DNA of 64,000 bases. Source: Prosthecobacter gellanilyticus (GTDB lineage: Bacteria > Verrucomicrobiota > Verrucomicrobiia > Verrucomicrobiales > Verrucomicrobiaceae). Below the pieces are notes generated by a model. It was not told the origin of the DNA, ran no database searches, and saw nothing but the letters and a program-made list of their open reading frames with translations. Made by a program: the position numbers and the translations under genes. The stretch is from the NCBI RefSeq assembly GCF_007992435.1, contig NZ_BKAG01000032.1, positions 1-64,000 on the forward strand, written 5' to 3'. Of the stretch, positions 6,841-15,744 are shown in pieces; positions within the stretch are counted from its first letter, which is position 1, and the number at the start of each line of letters is the position of its first letter.

Positions 6841-9800
6841 ATGGAATCCGCCAGAACAGCGCCCTCCTCCACTACGCCAGCGCCTGACTGGCTCCGTGAC
6901 TTGGGCTGGGCTGACGTGTATGAGGTCAGGAGAGTCATCGGCCGCGGAGGCATGGGCCGTGTGTATGAGGGCTGGCACCGCCAGCTTGGCATCCCGGTCG
7001 CCTTGAAGATCATCGATCCGCATCTTGTGGGGGAAGATCACGTGCGGGCACGCTTTGAGAAGGAGGCCATGACCCTGGCCCGCCTCCAGGAGCCGGTGCC
7101 GCATCCGAACATCGTCCGTGTCATCGACTTCAAGCTGCTGGACAGCGTGGGCTGCATTGTCATGGCTTATGTCAAAGGCATGGACATCCGCGCCTGGTGC
7201 GTGGATCGCGAGGAACCCCTGACGAAGCGAGCGGCCTTGATGGAGCAGGTGGCGCGTGCCGCCGGTTATTTTCACAGTTTTGGTCTGGTGCACCGGGATC
7301 TCAAACCGGCCAACGTGCTGGTGCGTGAGGGCTCGGGAGAGCCCGTGATCGTGGATTTCGGCATCGTGCGGGGCAGGGAAGACATCACGCTCACCCGCAC
7401 GCAGCAGGCGCTGGGCACGGCGGCCTACATGGCCCCTGAGTTGTTAGGCCTTAAAAAGAATGAGCCAGCGTCGCCATCCACGTCCACATCCACCACCACG
7501 GCCACAGCGACTGAGACGGATGAGCGGCCGCCGGGAGAAATCTCCCCGGCAGCGGATGTGTATGCACTGGGCGTCATGCTCTATGAGCTGATGTGCGGCA
7601 GCCTGCCGTATGGTTCCACGTTGGTGGAGGTGCTCCCGCAACATCAAAGGGAAAAGGTGCCCAGTGGCATCACCTCACGGCCGAAGCGGCTGCCCAAGGA
7701 TCTCGAGCGGGTGTGCTTGAAGGCCATCGCGCACCGTCGATCGGAACGTTATGCGAACGGCACCGAACTGGCAGAGGACCTCGCGCGCTACCTGCGTGGC
7801 GAGTCCGTGCTGGCACGTCCGATTTCCAAGATCCGCCATGCGGCCCGGCGAGCCAAGCGCAGGCCTGTGCTCAGCATCGTGACGGTGATCGCGGCCGTGC
7901 TGATCCTGGTGGCCGGGGTGCGTCTCTTCTGGGATGCGCGGCTCGCGCAACTGGCAAAGCTTCGTGAGCAGATCAGCCTGAACATCCCCGCCGCTTCCTG
8001 GTCCACGCAGACCATGCTGAAGACGGACCGGATGATCGATCAGCTGCAGCAGAGTGATCCCGTGCAGGCGGCCATTTTTCATCGTACGCTCATTCACGGT
8101 GCCATGCGTGAGATCATGCAGATCCTGAAGAAGCCGCGCATCAGCGAGGAGGACCGCCAGGAGATCCAGGTCGCGCTCAAATGGCTGGAAGAGCATGACA
8201 TGACAGAAGCCGCCCGCCTGCGCGCGGCCGTGGAGCAACGCCAGGCGCGCTGGGACGCGCTGCTGGAGATCACGCCGCCGTTTCAGAAACTGGCCGCACA
8301 GATCGAGAACGCTCATGTGGAGGATGGCGCGGTCGTGCTCACCGGTCAGAGCACGAGCGAGCGGCTGCTGAAATTCACCCGCCCGCCGCCGCTGGAGATC
8401 AGTGCCACCTTTGTCATTCCTCCGGAAGGTGTGGAGTCGCTGGGGTTCAAGGTGCGTCTCTCCGGCCAGTGGCACACGGTCCAGCTGATCCAGCCTCCCA
8501 CCTCCTCGCTGATGCTGCATTTGCAGCAGTTTCACCTAACAAGTAATATTCCAGAAGCCGTGCTCGTCATCGCTAAGAAGGACCGCATTCTGGCGGTGAC
8601 TCCGCTGGAAAAGCTGCCTCAGCCAGGCGCTGCCTTGCAGATGAAGCTGCATGTCGAAAACCGCCGCATCAGCCTGGAGACAAGCGATGGTGATCGTGTG
8701 GAAAGCCTGCAGCGCTACCAGTCCGTGGATCCTGTCTCTGTGGCGCTGGTGGGACATCCCAGCCTCCGCATCCAGGAGCTGCTCTGGACCGGGCCTGAGG
8801 AGCTGCCTGATGCCAGCCCGCTGGAGAAGGGTGACCTTGATGCAGGTAATGAGCGCTGGTGGCTGGCGGAGACGCATTTTCTCCAGCTGTCAGGAGATCC
8901 TGAGTACGGTGCCGAGGCCCTTTTCAAAGCGGGTGACTGCCAGCTCCAGCTCGGGCGTGCGGCAGATGCGCAGTCCACTTGGGAGCAGGTGATGAGCGGG
9001 CCGGAGTCCGAGTGGCGCACGGAGGCCTGCCTCCAGCTCTGGTATCTGCATGCAGAAGCCGGCCGTCTCAATGAAGCCCGCGTGTATCTGGATCAGCTCC
9101 CCGGTCCTGAAAACATGCCTGTGGACTACGTCGCGCAGATCCAGCGCCCTGGGCGCAAGCTGGATGACATCTATCGATCCCAAGGCCGCGGTCTCAATCT
9201 GCTGCGTCCCATGCCTGCGGTGGAGGACGCCGTGCGCGTGCACCGGATGCTGCAGTACACCTCCGTGGAGATCGCCTCCCGCTTCGCCCTGGCGCGCCAT
9301 TTCAATGGCATGGACGAGGCTGCGCGTGACCTGCTCTATGACGGGGTGAAAGTGAAGCGTGTCGAAAGAATCACGTCCGAGGAGAAGCGCTCCATCAGCA
9401 CGAACTTTGAACTCTGGAGCCTCATCACGCGCAGTGAGATCGATGAAGGCCTGGACGACGCGCAGAAGGCCTGGATGGCCCGTTTGCCGGCAGATCATTC
9501 CATCGCCCTGACGATCCGGCTGGACCAGGCGCGCCGCCTTGCGCGCGAGGGCAAGACTGCGGAGGCGCTCGCCATCGCTCATGAGGTTCTGAAGGAGGAG
9601 AATGCCAGCATCATGAGTTTCACGGGTGCGGCCTTGCTCATCGCGGCGCTTGAGCCTGCAGCAGGAGTGGAGGCGGCGGACAACGCGCTGCAGCGTGTCA
9701 CGGAGGCACCACGGCAGATTCATGAGTTCACGCTCACCCATCGCCTGCTGCTGCACAGTGTGTTGAAAAACTGGACCACTCCGAGCACGGTGGACATCCT

Positions 9801-10257
9801 CGGGCAGTATCTCAGCCTCGGTGAGCCCAGGGATAACCGTGAGGCCGTGCGCGGAAGGCTGTGCCGGCTGTTGCTGGAGGATCGGGCCATGGTCGGCGCG
9901 CTCAACTTTCTGTATGCTGGCGAGGCCGGGGAGCAGCTGCTTCAGGAATTCGCCCTGCGCTCCAGGCCGGCGCGGGTTTCGGTTAACAACCTATTCTTCA
10001 TGATTTTGCGTCGCTACGTGATTTTGGCGGCTTTTGGCCAGCAGGTCAGCAGAGATCAAGTGAGCGCCTCTGCTGCCTTTACGAGACTGTGGCTGGACAC
10101 CTTTGCCGACAACGAGATGTCCGTGGATGACTTCCTGACGATCATGGAGAGCCTGCGGGAACCGGAGCCTGGGCTGATGCTGAAGGCCGCGCTACCACGC
10201 TGGCCGGAGCCTTTGCAACAGGCTGTGGGCAGGCTCTTCGAGCTCAAAAAGACCTGA
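6841..10257 (+). CDS. Transmembrane Ser/Thr protein kinase with large TPR-like C-terminal region
   Basis: A Hanks-type (PknB-like) protein kinase of 1138 aa. The cytosolic kinase domain spans about 28-320: glycine loop GRGGMGRVY at 34-42, ATP lysine K56 in VALK, catalytic HRDLKPAN at 151-158, DFG at 172-174 and APE at 198-200, so it should be active. A low-complexity Ser/Thr insert (about 207-232) sits between APE and the ADVYALG helix. One membrane helix at about 343-362 is preceded by basic RRAKRRP. The remaining roughly 775 residues lie across the membrane and include a possible beta-rich part (about 480-640) and helical repeats resembling TPRs (about 680-1000). ATG 6841 directly follows a TTG and is preferred. 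It faces the ECF sigma gene divergently, suggesting one signalling unit. The gene ends exactly where convergent recQ ends. Confidence 0.9.
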   Translation: MESARTAPSSTTPAPDWLRDLGWADVYEVRRVIGRGGMGRVYEGWHRQLGIPVALKIIDPHLVGEDHVRARFEKEAMTLARLQEPVPHPNIVRVIDFKLLDSVGCIVMAYVKGMDIRAWCVDREEPLTKRAALMEQVARAAGYFHSFGLVHRDLKPANVLVREGSGEPVIVDFGIVRGREDITLTRTQQALGTAAYMAPELLGLKKNEPASPSTSTSTTTATATETDERPPGEISPAADVYALGVMLYELMCGSLPYGSTLVEVLPQHQREKVPSGITSRPKRLPKDLERVCLKAIAHRRSERYANGTELAEDLARYLRGESVLARPISKIRHAARRAKRRPVLSIVTVIAAVLILVAGVRLFWDARLAQLAKLREQISLNIPAASWSTQTMLKTDRMIDQLQQSDPVQAAIFHRTLIHGAMREIMQILKKPRISEEDRQEIQVALKWLEEHDMTEAARLRAAVEQRQARWDALLEITPPFQKLAAQIENAHVEDGAVVLTGQSTSERLLKFTRPPPLEISATFVIPPEGVESLGFKVRLSGQWHTVQLIQPPTSSLMLHLQQFHLTSNIPEAVLVIAKKDRILAVTPLEKLPQPGAALQMKLHVENRRISLETSDGDRVESLQRYQSVDPVSVALVGHPSLRIQELLWTGPEELPDASPLEKGDLDAGNERWWLAETHFLQLSGDPEYGAEALFKAGDCQLQLGRAADAQSTWEQVMSGPESEWRTEACLQLWYLHAEAGRLNEARVYLDQLPGPENMPVDYVAQIQRPGRKLDDIYRSQGRGLNLLRPMPAVEDAVRVHRMLQYTSVEIASRFALARHFNGMDEAARDLLYDGVKVKRVERITSEEKRSISTNFELWSLITRSEIDEGLDDAQKAWMARLPADHSIALTIRLDQARRLAREGKTAEALAIAHEVLKEENASIMSFTGAALLIAALEPAAGVEAADNALQRVTEAPRQIHEFTLTHRLLLHSVLKNWTTPSTVDILGQYLSLGEPRDNREAVRGRLCRLLLEDRAMVGALNFLYAGEAGEQLLQEFALRSRPARVSVNNLFFMILRRYVILAAFGQQVSRDQVSASAAFTRLWLDTFADNEMSVDDFLTIMESLREPEPGLMLKAALPRWPEPLQQAVGRLFELKKT

Positions 10258-12198
10258 TCACATCGTCTCCACCTGCTCCAGCACATTCGCAAAGGGCACG
10301 CGCTCCAGCTGGCCGAACAAATCGTGCTTCGTCATGCGGGCTCGCGAGGTCGCGGGACTGGTGAGGCCGCACAGAAAACGCGTGAGCTGCCTCGGTGTGC
10401 GCAGCGCTGCATGCCGCTCATTCATCAGTGTGCGGATCGCCGTGATGTCTTCATCCGTGATCTCCGGAGCACGTGCTCGCGGGATCTCGCGTGGCTCGTC
10501 CATGACCGCCCCTTTGGCACGTTCGAGACAGCTCGTGCAGGTGCCGCAGTCCTCGGCCATCTCCTCGCCAAAGTAGCTCAGCAGCCAGCGCGTGAGACAG
10601 CCGCGATGCGATGCCATTTCCAAAACTTGGTTAAGCCTCTCCACATCACGCTTCTCGCGTTTGGAAAAGAGCTTCTGCATCTCCTCGCTGATCTGCTCGG
10701 GATTGCGCTTCTCATGCTCATCACAGAGACGATAGCGCTGGCGTGATCCACTGGGCTTGAGCTCGATCTCCCCGGCTTCTTGAAGCCAGGTCAGGGCTTT
10801 CAAGATGCGCTCGCGATCTTCCTCCATCGCAGTGGCTGCTTCATCGGGATTCAGCGTGGTCCACTTCGTGCCCTTGTTGCCTGCGGCGAAGAGCCTGCGC
10901 AGGAAGGCCTGCCGATCCGGCTTGTGCCCGGAAAGCACACGTGCCTCGGGCTGCAGCAGGCGGAACTGATAGCTGGAATAAAAAGAGCCCAGCGGCCTCA
11001 TCACCCCGCGTAACTCCAAGTTTGTCAAAACGGTCTCGATGACCAGTGGCCGGATGTCCGTGGCCTGGGAGAGCTCATAGAGCGAGAAATCAAACTCCTG
11101 TCCCTGGCGCAGCAGATGATCCACCAGCTGCCGCAGCGCTTGTGGAGTCGGTGTGTCACCAAAAGTAAAATTCTCCAGCACCGTGCAATCGTCACCACAA
11201 GCCAGCAGCTCGCACACAGAGACCTTGCCATCGCGTCCCGCGCGACCCGTCTCCTGCATGTAGTTCTCCAGCGTCTTCGGCAGATTGTAGTGATACACCG
11301 CGCGGATGTCAGACTTGTCGATCCCCATGCCGAAGGCGATCGTGGCCACGATCACATCCACGCTGCCGTCCATGAAAGAGTCTTGAGCGGCATGTCGATG
11401 CTCATCCGCCAGTCCCGCATGATAGGCCAGCGCATTCACCCCATTCTTCTGCAGATGTGTGGCCACTCCCTCCGCCGTGTTTTGCAGTGTCACATAGACA
11501 ATGCTCGGCACCTTGCGCTTCAGCAGCACCTTGGTGAGATATTCCTTCTTCTTCGCGACCGGACAGGGCGTGATGCGGTAATGTAAGTTAGGCCGGTGAA
11601 ACGAGGTCTGTACATGATCCGCATCCGTGATGCCAAACGCTGCACGGATGTCCCGCGCCACATCCGGAGTCGCTGTGGCTGTGAGGGCCAGCACCGGCCT
11701 GATGCCCAGGTCCTTCGCCACATGCGCCAGACGCAGATACTCGGGACGAAAATTGTGTCCCCACTCCGAAATGCAGTGCGCCTCATCCACCGCCATCATG
11801 GCAATCTTGAGCCGCTTCAGGCGCTCGATGAAGTTCTCATTCATCAGCCGCTCCGGCGCGATGTAGAGAAGCTTTAATGTGCCATTGCGCAGTTCCTCAA
11901 AGACCTGGCCCGCCTGCTCCTGGGTGAGAGATGAGTCAAGCCTTGCGGCCGAAATGCCCCGAGCGCGCAGGGCCTGCACCTGGTCCTTCATCAGCGCGAT
12001 CAGGGGCGAGATCACCAGCGTCACACCCTCCATCAAAAGCGCCGGGAGCTGATAACAAAGGCTCTTCCCCGCACTCGTCGGGAATAGCGCCAGCGCGCTC
12101 CTCCCCTCCAGCAGCGCCTGCATCACCCGCTCCTGCCCCGGTCGGAAAGCCTTGTGGCCGAACTGGGTCTTGAGCGTGGTGTGGAGATCGTGAGGCAT
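10258..12198 (-). CDS. recQ: ATP-dependent DNA helicase RecQ
   Basis: A 3'-to-5' superfamily 2 helicase of 646 aa acting in recombination and fork repair. The helicase core has Walker A TSAGKS at 41-46, DEAH at 138-141 followed by the aromatic-rich loop (CISEWGHNFRPEY), motif V/VI residues IAFGMGIDKSDIR and QETGRAGRDG, then the RecQ zinc-binding/RQC region with a CGTCTSC cluster near 545. The last roughly 70 residues are helical (TDEDITAIRTLMNERHAAL) and resemble a winged-helix or HRDC-like tail, less conserved than the core. The length fits the family (about 600 aa). It is convergent with the kinase gene with no gap between stop codons, and divergent from the EVE-domain gene with 76 bp between. 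Confidence 0.95.
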   Translation of the reverse strand: MPHDLHTTLKTQFGHKAFRPGQERVMQALLEGRSALALFPTSAGKSLCYQLPALLMEGVTLVISPLIALMKDQVQALRARGISAARLDSSLTQEQAGQVFEELRNGTLKLLYIAPERLMNENFIERLKRLKIAMMAVDEAHCISEWGHNFRPEYLRLAHVAKDLGIRPVLALTATATPDVARDIRAAFGITDADHVQTSFHRPNLHYRITPCPVAKKKEYLTKVLLKRKVPSIVYVTLQNTAEGVATHLQKNGVNALAYHAGLADEHRHAAQDSFMDGSVDVIVATIAFGMGIDKSDIRAVYHYNLPKTLENYMQETGRAGRDGKVSVCELLACGDDCTVLENFTFGDTPTPQALRQLVDHLLRQGQEFDFSLYELSQATDIRPLVIETVLTNLELRGVMRPLGSFYSSYQFRLLQPEARVLSGHKPDRQAFLRRLFAAGNKGTKWTTLNPDEAATAMEEDRERILKALTWLQEAGEIELKPSGSRQRYRLCDEHEKRNPEQISEEMQKLFSKREKRDVERLNQVLEMASHRGCLTRWLLSYFGEEMAEDCGTCTSCLERAKGAVMDEPREIPRARAPEITDEDITAIRTLMNERHAALRTPRQLTRFLCGLTSPATSRARMTKHDLFGQLERVPFANVLEQVETM

Positions 12199-12274
12199 GC
12201 AGCATCCTTACATAGGGTGGCAAATTCAGCATTCCCTTTCGGCGTGTTCGGTGTATTCCGTGGTTCATACCACC

Positions 12275-12739
12275 ATGTCCCACTGGCTGCTCAAATCTGA
12301 ACCCGACGTCTTTTCCTTCGAACACCTCAAGGCGCGCCCGAAGAAAACCGAGCCCTGGAACGGGGTGCGCAACTACCAGGTGCGGAACATGATGCGTGAT
12401 GACATGGCCATGGGTGATCTCGGCTTCTTTTATCACTCGAGCTGTGAGGTGCCGGGCATTGCGGGCATCGTCAAAATTGTCAAAGAGGCCTACCCTGATC
12501 ACACGCAGTTTGATCCTTCGTCCGAATACTTCGACAAGGGCAGCAAGCGCGAGGAACCACGCTGGCTCATGGTGGATGTGAAGTGGGAGGCGGACTTTAA
12601 GAACTTCGTCACGCTGGAGATGCTGAAGGCGGACCCGAAGCTGGCAGACATGCTAATTCTGCGCCGTGGCAACCGGCTCTCCATCACGCCGGTGGAGAAG
12701 GCGCATTGGGACCGCATCTGCAAGCTCGGCGGCCTGTGA
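12275..12739 (+). CDS. EVE domain-containing protein
   Basis: A single EVE domain (PUA-like fold, thymocyte nuclear protein 1 family) of 154 aa. Such domains bind modified bases in DNA or RNA. The hallmark N-terminus HWLLKSEPDVFSF is present, followed by WNGVRNYQVRNMMRD and GDLGFFYHSS, which line the ligand pocket, and the C-terminal RGNRLSITPVEKAHWDRI. The start at 12275 gives the usual N-terminus; the open frame upstream has no similarity. It is the first plus-strand gene after recQ, divergently arranged. The ligand is unknown; a housekeeping role is as likely as a defence role. Confidence 0.9.
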   Translation: MSHWLLKSEPDVFSFEHLKARPKKTEPWNGVRNYQVRNMMRDDMAMGDLGFFYHSSCEVPGIAGIVKIVKEAYPDHTQFDPSSEYFDKGSKREEPRWLMVDVKWEADFKNFVTLEMLKADPKLADMLILRRGNRLSITPVEKAHWDRICKLGGL

Positions 12740-12745
12740 TTCTGA

Positions 12746-13339
12746 TCAGGGTGTCACCACGACATCCTTCACGCTCAGAGTGCCGAAGCTGAAGCCCACG
12801 CTGAGGTTGGCTTTCTTCTGGGCATAGGAGGCATGCTCATAGGTCTTCTCGAAGTCGCCGATCTTCACCGTGGCCTTCGGTCCGCGCAGCGTCACGGTCA
12901 CGGGCACCCATTCACCGGGCTTCAAGGTGAGCGTCTTTTCCTGGCCCGTGGAGATGGACTTGTGGTCCTTGGAATCCGTGGGGAAGGCACGCACTGCCGT
13001 CCCGAGGGCTGAGGTGCCAAAGCGGAAGACATGACCGTCCGCGCTGTTGCAGGTGAAGACCACCGTCTTCACCGCTGCATCAGCTTTGTAGCTGAAGTGG
13101 ATGGTGGCATCGGTATAGCTGAGGTCGTAGAAGATGATCGGACCGTGGTCCTTGTTCTTCTTGTAGAGTGCATCGTCCTGCGTGCAGGTGGCCGTGTTTC
13201 CTTCGAACTTCCATTCGCCGCGTGAGGCACGGCGTGACTCCAGCTTTGGAGCCGAGAAGTCATCTTTGAGCAGAGGAGCATCCACCGCGAAGGCCGAGCC
13301 AAGGAGCAGGAGACTGAGAGAAAGGGTGCGCAGGATCAT
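12746..13339 (-). CDS. Secreted protein, jelly-roll/DUF1080-like
   Basis: A small exported protein of 197 aa from the chosen ATG at 13339, where MILRTLSLSLLLLGSAFA gives a clean signal peptide with Ala-x-Ala-type cleavage. The mature part reads as a beta-rich domain: DDFSAPKLES near its start, WKFEGNTATC, ATIHFSYKADA, WVPVTVTLRGPKATVKIGD. This pattern resembles the concanavalin-like DUF1080 (3-keto-disaccharide hydrolase) fold common in Verrucomicrobia, but lacks enough landmarks to name an enzyme. An in-frame ATG at 13378 would add 13 residues in front of the signal and is less likely. It converges with the EVE gene with 6 bp between stops. Function is not known. Confidence 0.7.
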   Translation of the reverse strand: MILRTLSLSLLLLGSAFAVDAPLLKDDFSAPKLESRRASRGEWKFEGNTATCTQDDALYKKNKDHGPIIFYDLSYTDATIHFSYKADAAVKTVVFTCNSADGHVFRFGTSALGTAVRAFPTDSKDHKSISTGQEKTLTLKPGEWVPVTVTLRGPKATVKIGDFEKTYEHASYAQKKANLSVGFSFGTLSVKDVVVTP

Positions 13340-13420
13340 GAGGCGCTGAGAACAGTGCATCCCTGTCCGATATTTCATCGGGTTCTTGCGCAGGGCTCTG
13401 CTCCCCTCATAGCCCAGGGC

Positions 13421-13483
13421 TTTTTACAGGATTAACAGGATCCCAGGATTAACAGGAAAGAAAATAATCATGTAAATCCTGTA
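13421..13483. repeat. Tandem/inverted intergenic repeat (CAGGATTAACAGGA)
   Basis: The 14-mer CAGGATTAACAGGA occurs at 13427-13440 and again at 13444-13457 (17-bp period). TACAGGATT (13425-13433) is the exact reverse complement of AATCCTGTA (13475-13483), so the element can also fold back on itself. It occupies the gap between two minus-strand secreted-protein genes. Elements of this look are common between genes in Verrucomicrobiales; that statement is from memory. Confidence 0.65.
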
Positions 13484-13499
13484 TAAACGACCGCGAACT

Positions 13500-14405
13500 T
13501 CACCGGAGCTTCCATTCACCCAGCCGCTGCCACTCCAGGCCCGGGCGATCCACGCGGAACTGCACCAGCTGGCCGTGCTCCATCTCGGTCACATAGATGG
13601 TTCGGCCATCGGGGCCGCCGAAGCAGAGGTTGGAGGGATTCTTCCCGGTCAGGGTGATCTCTTGCAGCACCTCGCCCTTCGGTGAAAGCTTCACCACGGT
13701 GCCTTTGCCATGGCGGGTGATGTAGAGATTCCCGTCCACGTCCACGCGCATGCCGTCGAAGCCATGATCGGGGAACTCCTTGATCAAACGCTTGCCGGTG
13801 AGGGCGCCATCGGGCTTCACGTCAAAGGCCCAGACCATGCGCTGGATGCTCTCATTCACATAGAGGGTCTTGCCATCGGGGCTGAGGTCAATGCCGTTCG
13901 TCGTGCCCATGTTCTCAGCCACCTTGGTGAACTTGCCCTCGCGGCTGATGTGCCAGATCTGTCCGGTCTTCTCCTTCCAGTTGGGATCGCTGGCATACAG
14001 GGTCCCGTCCGCAGCCATGCAGAGATCGTTCGGCTGGTTCATCGTCGGCTCATGGGCAAAGGTGGTGATCTCCTTCGTCTTCGGGTTCACCCGCAGGATG
14101 TTATGCCCGGTGTAGTCCGCCACATACATCATGCCGTCCGGACCAAAGCGGATGCCGTTGGCCTTGGTGGTCTTCGGCAAATCCACAAAGAGCTCCGCCT
14201 TGCCCTCGGGGGTGGTTTTCCCCAGCGTGTGCTCATTGCCGAACTTCACGCAGAAGATGTTCCCCTGCGCGTCACAGGCCGGACCTTCGATGCCGCCGGT
14301 GAACTGCCCCTCGGGGGTCAGCGCGCTGGCTTTGAACAGCGGCTCTTCGGCATGAGCGGGAAGACAGGTGAGGAGGGCAAGGACGGCGAGAAGGCGATGA
14401 TGCAT
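13500..14405 (-). CDS. Secreted SMP-30/gluconolactonase-family beta-propeller
   Basis: A 301-aa exported protein of the SMP-30/gluconolaconase/LRE-like family, a six-bladed calcium-dependent lactonase fold. The signal peptide is MHHRLLAVLALLTCLPAHA. Blade motifs recur: GIEGPACDAQGNIFCVKF, ANGIRFGPDGMMYVADY, PNDLCMAADGTLYASD, TNGIDLSPDGKTLYVNES, FDGMRVDVDGNLYI and PSNLCFGGPDGRTIYVTE. The conserved Glu near the mature N-terminus (IEGP), Asn in PNDL and Asp/Asn in NGIDLSPD fit the metal-binding set. The start at 14405 is chosen for the signal peptide; the frame stays open upstream without sense. The likely reaction is hydrolysis of a sugar lactone in the periplasm, substrate unknown. It is divergent from the ExbB-like gene. 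Confidence 0.85.
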   Translation of the reverse strand: MHHRLLAVLALLTCLPAHAEEPLFKASALTPEGQFTGGIEGPACDAQGNIFCVKFGNEHTLGKTTPEGKAELFVDLPKTTKANGIRFGPDGMMYVADYTGHNILRVNPKTKEITTFAHEPTMNQPNDLCMAADGTLYASDPNWKEKTGQIWHISREGKFTKVAENMGTTNGIDLSPDGKTLYVNESIQRMVWAFDVKPDGALTGKRLIKEFPDHGFDGMRVDVDGNLYITRHGKGTVVKLSPKGEVLQEITLTGKNPSNLCFGGPDGRTIYVTEMEHGQLVQFRVDRPGLEWQRLGEWKLR

Positions 14406-14556
14406 GGCAGGCCTACACCAACGGCTGGTCCGGCAGGCTCTTGTCGCGGCTTTTGCCGTGGGGTGGCCCGGAATGGCCCGGAAGGAGGAGCCGGAGGCCC
14501 AATTCTCCCTTGCGCCTCTGGGGCGAATCAAGGATACCTCCGGCCCGTTCCTGCCC

Positions 14557-15273
14557 ATGAATGTGATCCTTCCCCTGCTCGCCTCCGCCGCCCAGCCCGC
14601 CACCTCTGGTCTGGGGCGTTTGCACGAGTTCCTCGCCACGGGAGGTTATGTGATGCTCATGATCGTCCTCTGCTCCTTCCTGGCAGTGACGGTGATCATC
14701 TCCGCCTGGCTGCGGCTGCGGGACCATCTGGTGCTGCCTGCCAGCGTCATGAGCCAGCTCCGCTCGCTGCCGAACTACGCCGCGAAAGGGGACATCAAGC
14801 CCCTGCAGGAGTTTCTGGACAAAGATGAATCCCTGCTGGCCAAGCTGGGCGCGCTGGCCATCAGCGGCACCTTTTCCTCCCGCCAGGAGTGCGTGGACAC
14901 ACTGACGGCCCGAGCCAAGGAAGAGCTGCACCACCTGGAGCGCGGCATCCCCATGCTGGAGGTGATGGTGACCGTGGCGCCGCTGCTAGGCCTGCTGGGC
15001 ACCACCGCAGGTCTGGTGGGCATGTTCTCCGCCTTTGGCAGTGAAGGAGGGGCGGACACGAATGCCGTGGCGCGTGAGATCGGCGTGGCGCTGCGCTGCA
15101 CCATCGCAGGTCTTTTTGTCGCGGTGCCCTCCGTGGTGGCACACACGTATTTCGTCCGTCGTCTGGACCAGGTGGGCGTGAGGCTGGAGTCCATCATGCA
15201 CGAGACCATCCAGACCTTCTTCGCGCACTTCGAGGTGCAACGTTTGGGGAACAATGCCCAGGACCATTCCTGA
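14557..15273 (+). CDS. exbB: MotA/TolQ/ExbB proton channel family protein
   Basis: An inner-membrane proton-channel subunit of 238 aa that, with its ExbD/TolR partner encoded next, uses the proton motive force to energise TonB-dependent uptake or Tol-type envelope functions. Three membrane helices are visible at about 31-50, 136-158 and 180-200, with the large cytoplasmic loop between the first two. The family motif APLLGLLGTTAGLVGMF lies at 141-157 and the conserved Thr of helix 3 in CTIAGLFVAVPSVVAH at 181-196. ATG 14557 (MNVILPLL) gives normal length. It is followed after 18 bp by exbD; no tonB is adjacent. Confidence 0.9.
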   Translation: MNVILPLLASAAQPATSGLGRLHEFLATGGYVMLMIVLCSFLAVTVIISAWLRLRDHLVLPASVMSQLRSLPNYAAKGDIKPLQEFLDKDESLLAKLGALAISGTFSSRQECVDTLTARAKEELHHLERGIPMLEVMVTVAPLLGLLGTTAGLVGMFSAFGSEGGADTNAVAREIGVALRCTIAGLFVAVPSVVAHTYFVRRLDQVGVRLESIMHETIQTFFAHFEVQRLGNNAQDHS

Positions 15274-15291
15274 CCTAACTGAAAACGTGTC

Positions 15292-15723
15292 ATGCAGCTC
15301 AACCTACGCCCCCGCCGACGTCCGGTGCCCGCGATTCCCATCGTGTCACTGATCGACATCATGGTGATCCTGCTGATCTTCTTCATCGCCACCACGACCT
15401 TCCGCGAGAAGAAGGTGCAGATGAAGATCAACCTGCCGCAGTCGCAGACGATGGGCGGGACGGAGGCTGCTGAAGAGGCCCGCAAGACCATCACGGTCAC
15501 GCCCAACAAGGAGCTTTTTCTGGATGGCAGCCCGGTGAATGTGGACAAGCTGGCGGCGGAACTGAAGAGCCTCAGGGCGGCGAATCCCAAGGCAAAGCTC
15601 GAGCTCCAGGCTGACACGGAAACACCGCTGGGAATGCTGGTGAAGATCTGGGATGCCCTGCGTGCCTCCGGCTTCTCCATCAATGATGTGCCGGCGCGCA
15701 TCCAGCGGCCCGGGCAGAACTAA
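15292..15723 (+). CDS. exbD: ExbD/TolR biopolymer transport protein
   Basis: A 143-aa partner of the preceding ExbB/TolQ-type channel. A short basic cytoplasmic N-terminus (RPRRRP) leads into a single membrane helix at about 16-37, with the essential proton-carrying Asp22 in SLIDIMVILLIFF. The periplasmic domain ends with the TolR/ExbD fold: VTPNKELFLDGSPV, ELQADTETPLGMLVKIWDALRASGF. The gene lies 18 bp after exbB and 21 bp before peptide deformylase, so the three may be co-transcribed. Confidence 0.9.
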   Translation: MQLNLRPRRRPVPAIPIVSLIDIMVILLIFFIATTTFREKKVQMKINLPQSQTMGGTEAAEEARKTITVTPNKELFLDGSPVNVDKLAAELKSLRAANPKAKLELQADTETPLGMLVKIWDALRASGFSINDVPARIQRPGQN

Positions 15724-15744
15724 CAAGCTTTCTTTTATCACACC

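Noticed and set aside
10258-12739. RecQ plus EVE as a small defence island
   Set aside because: Both are common housekeeping-type families, no nuclease or methylase is adjacent, and the genes are only divergent neighbours.
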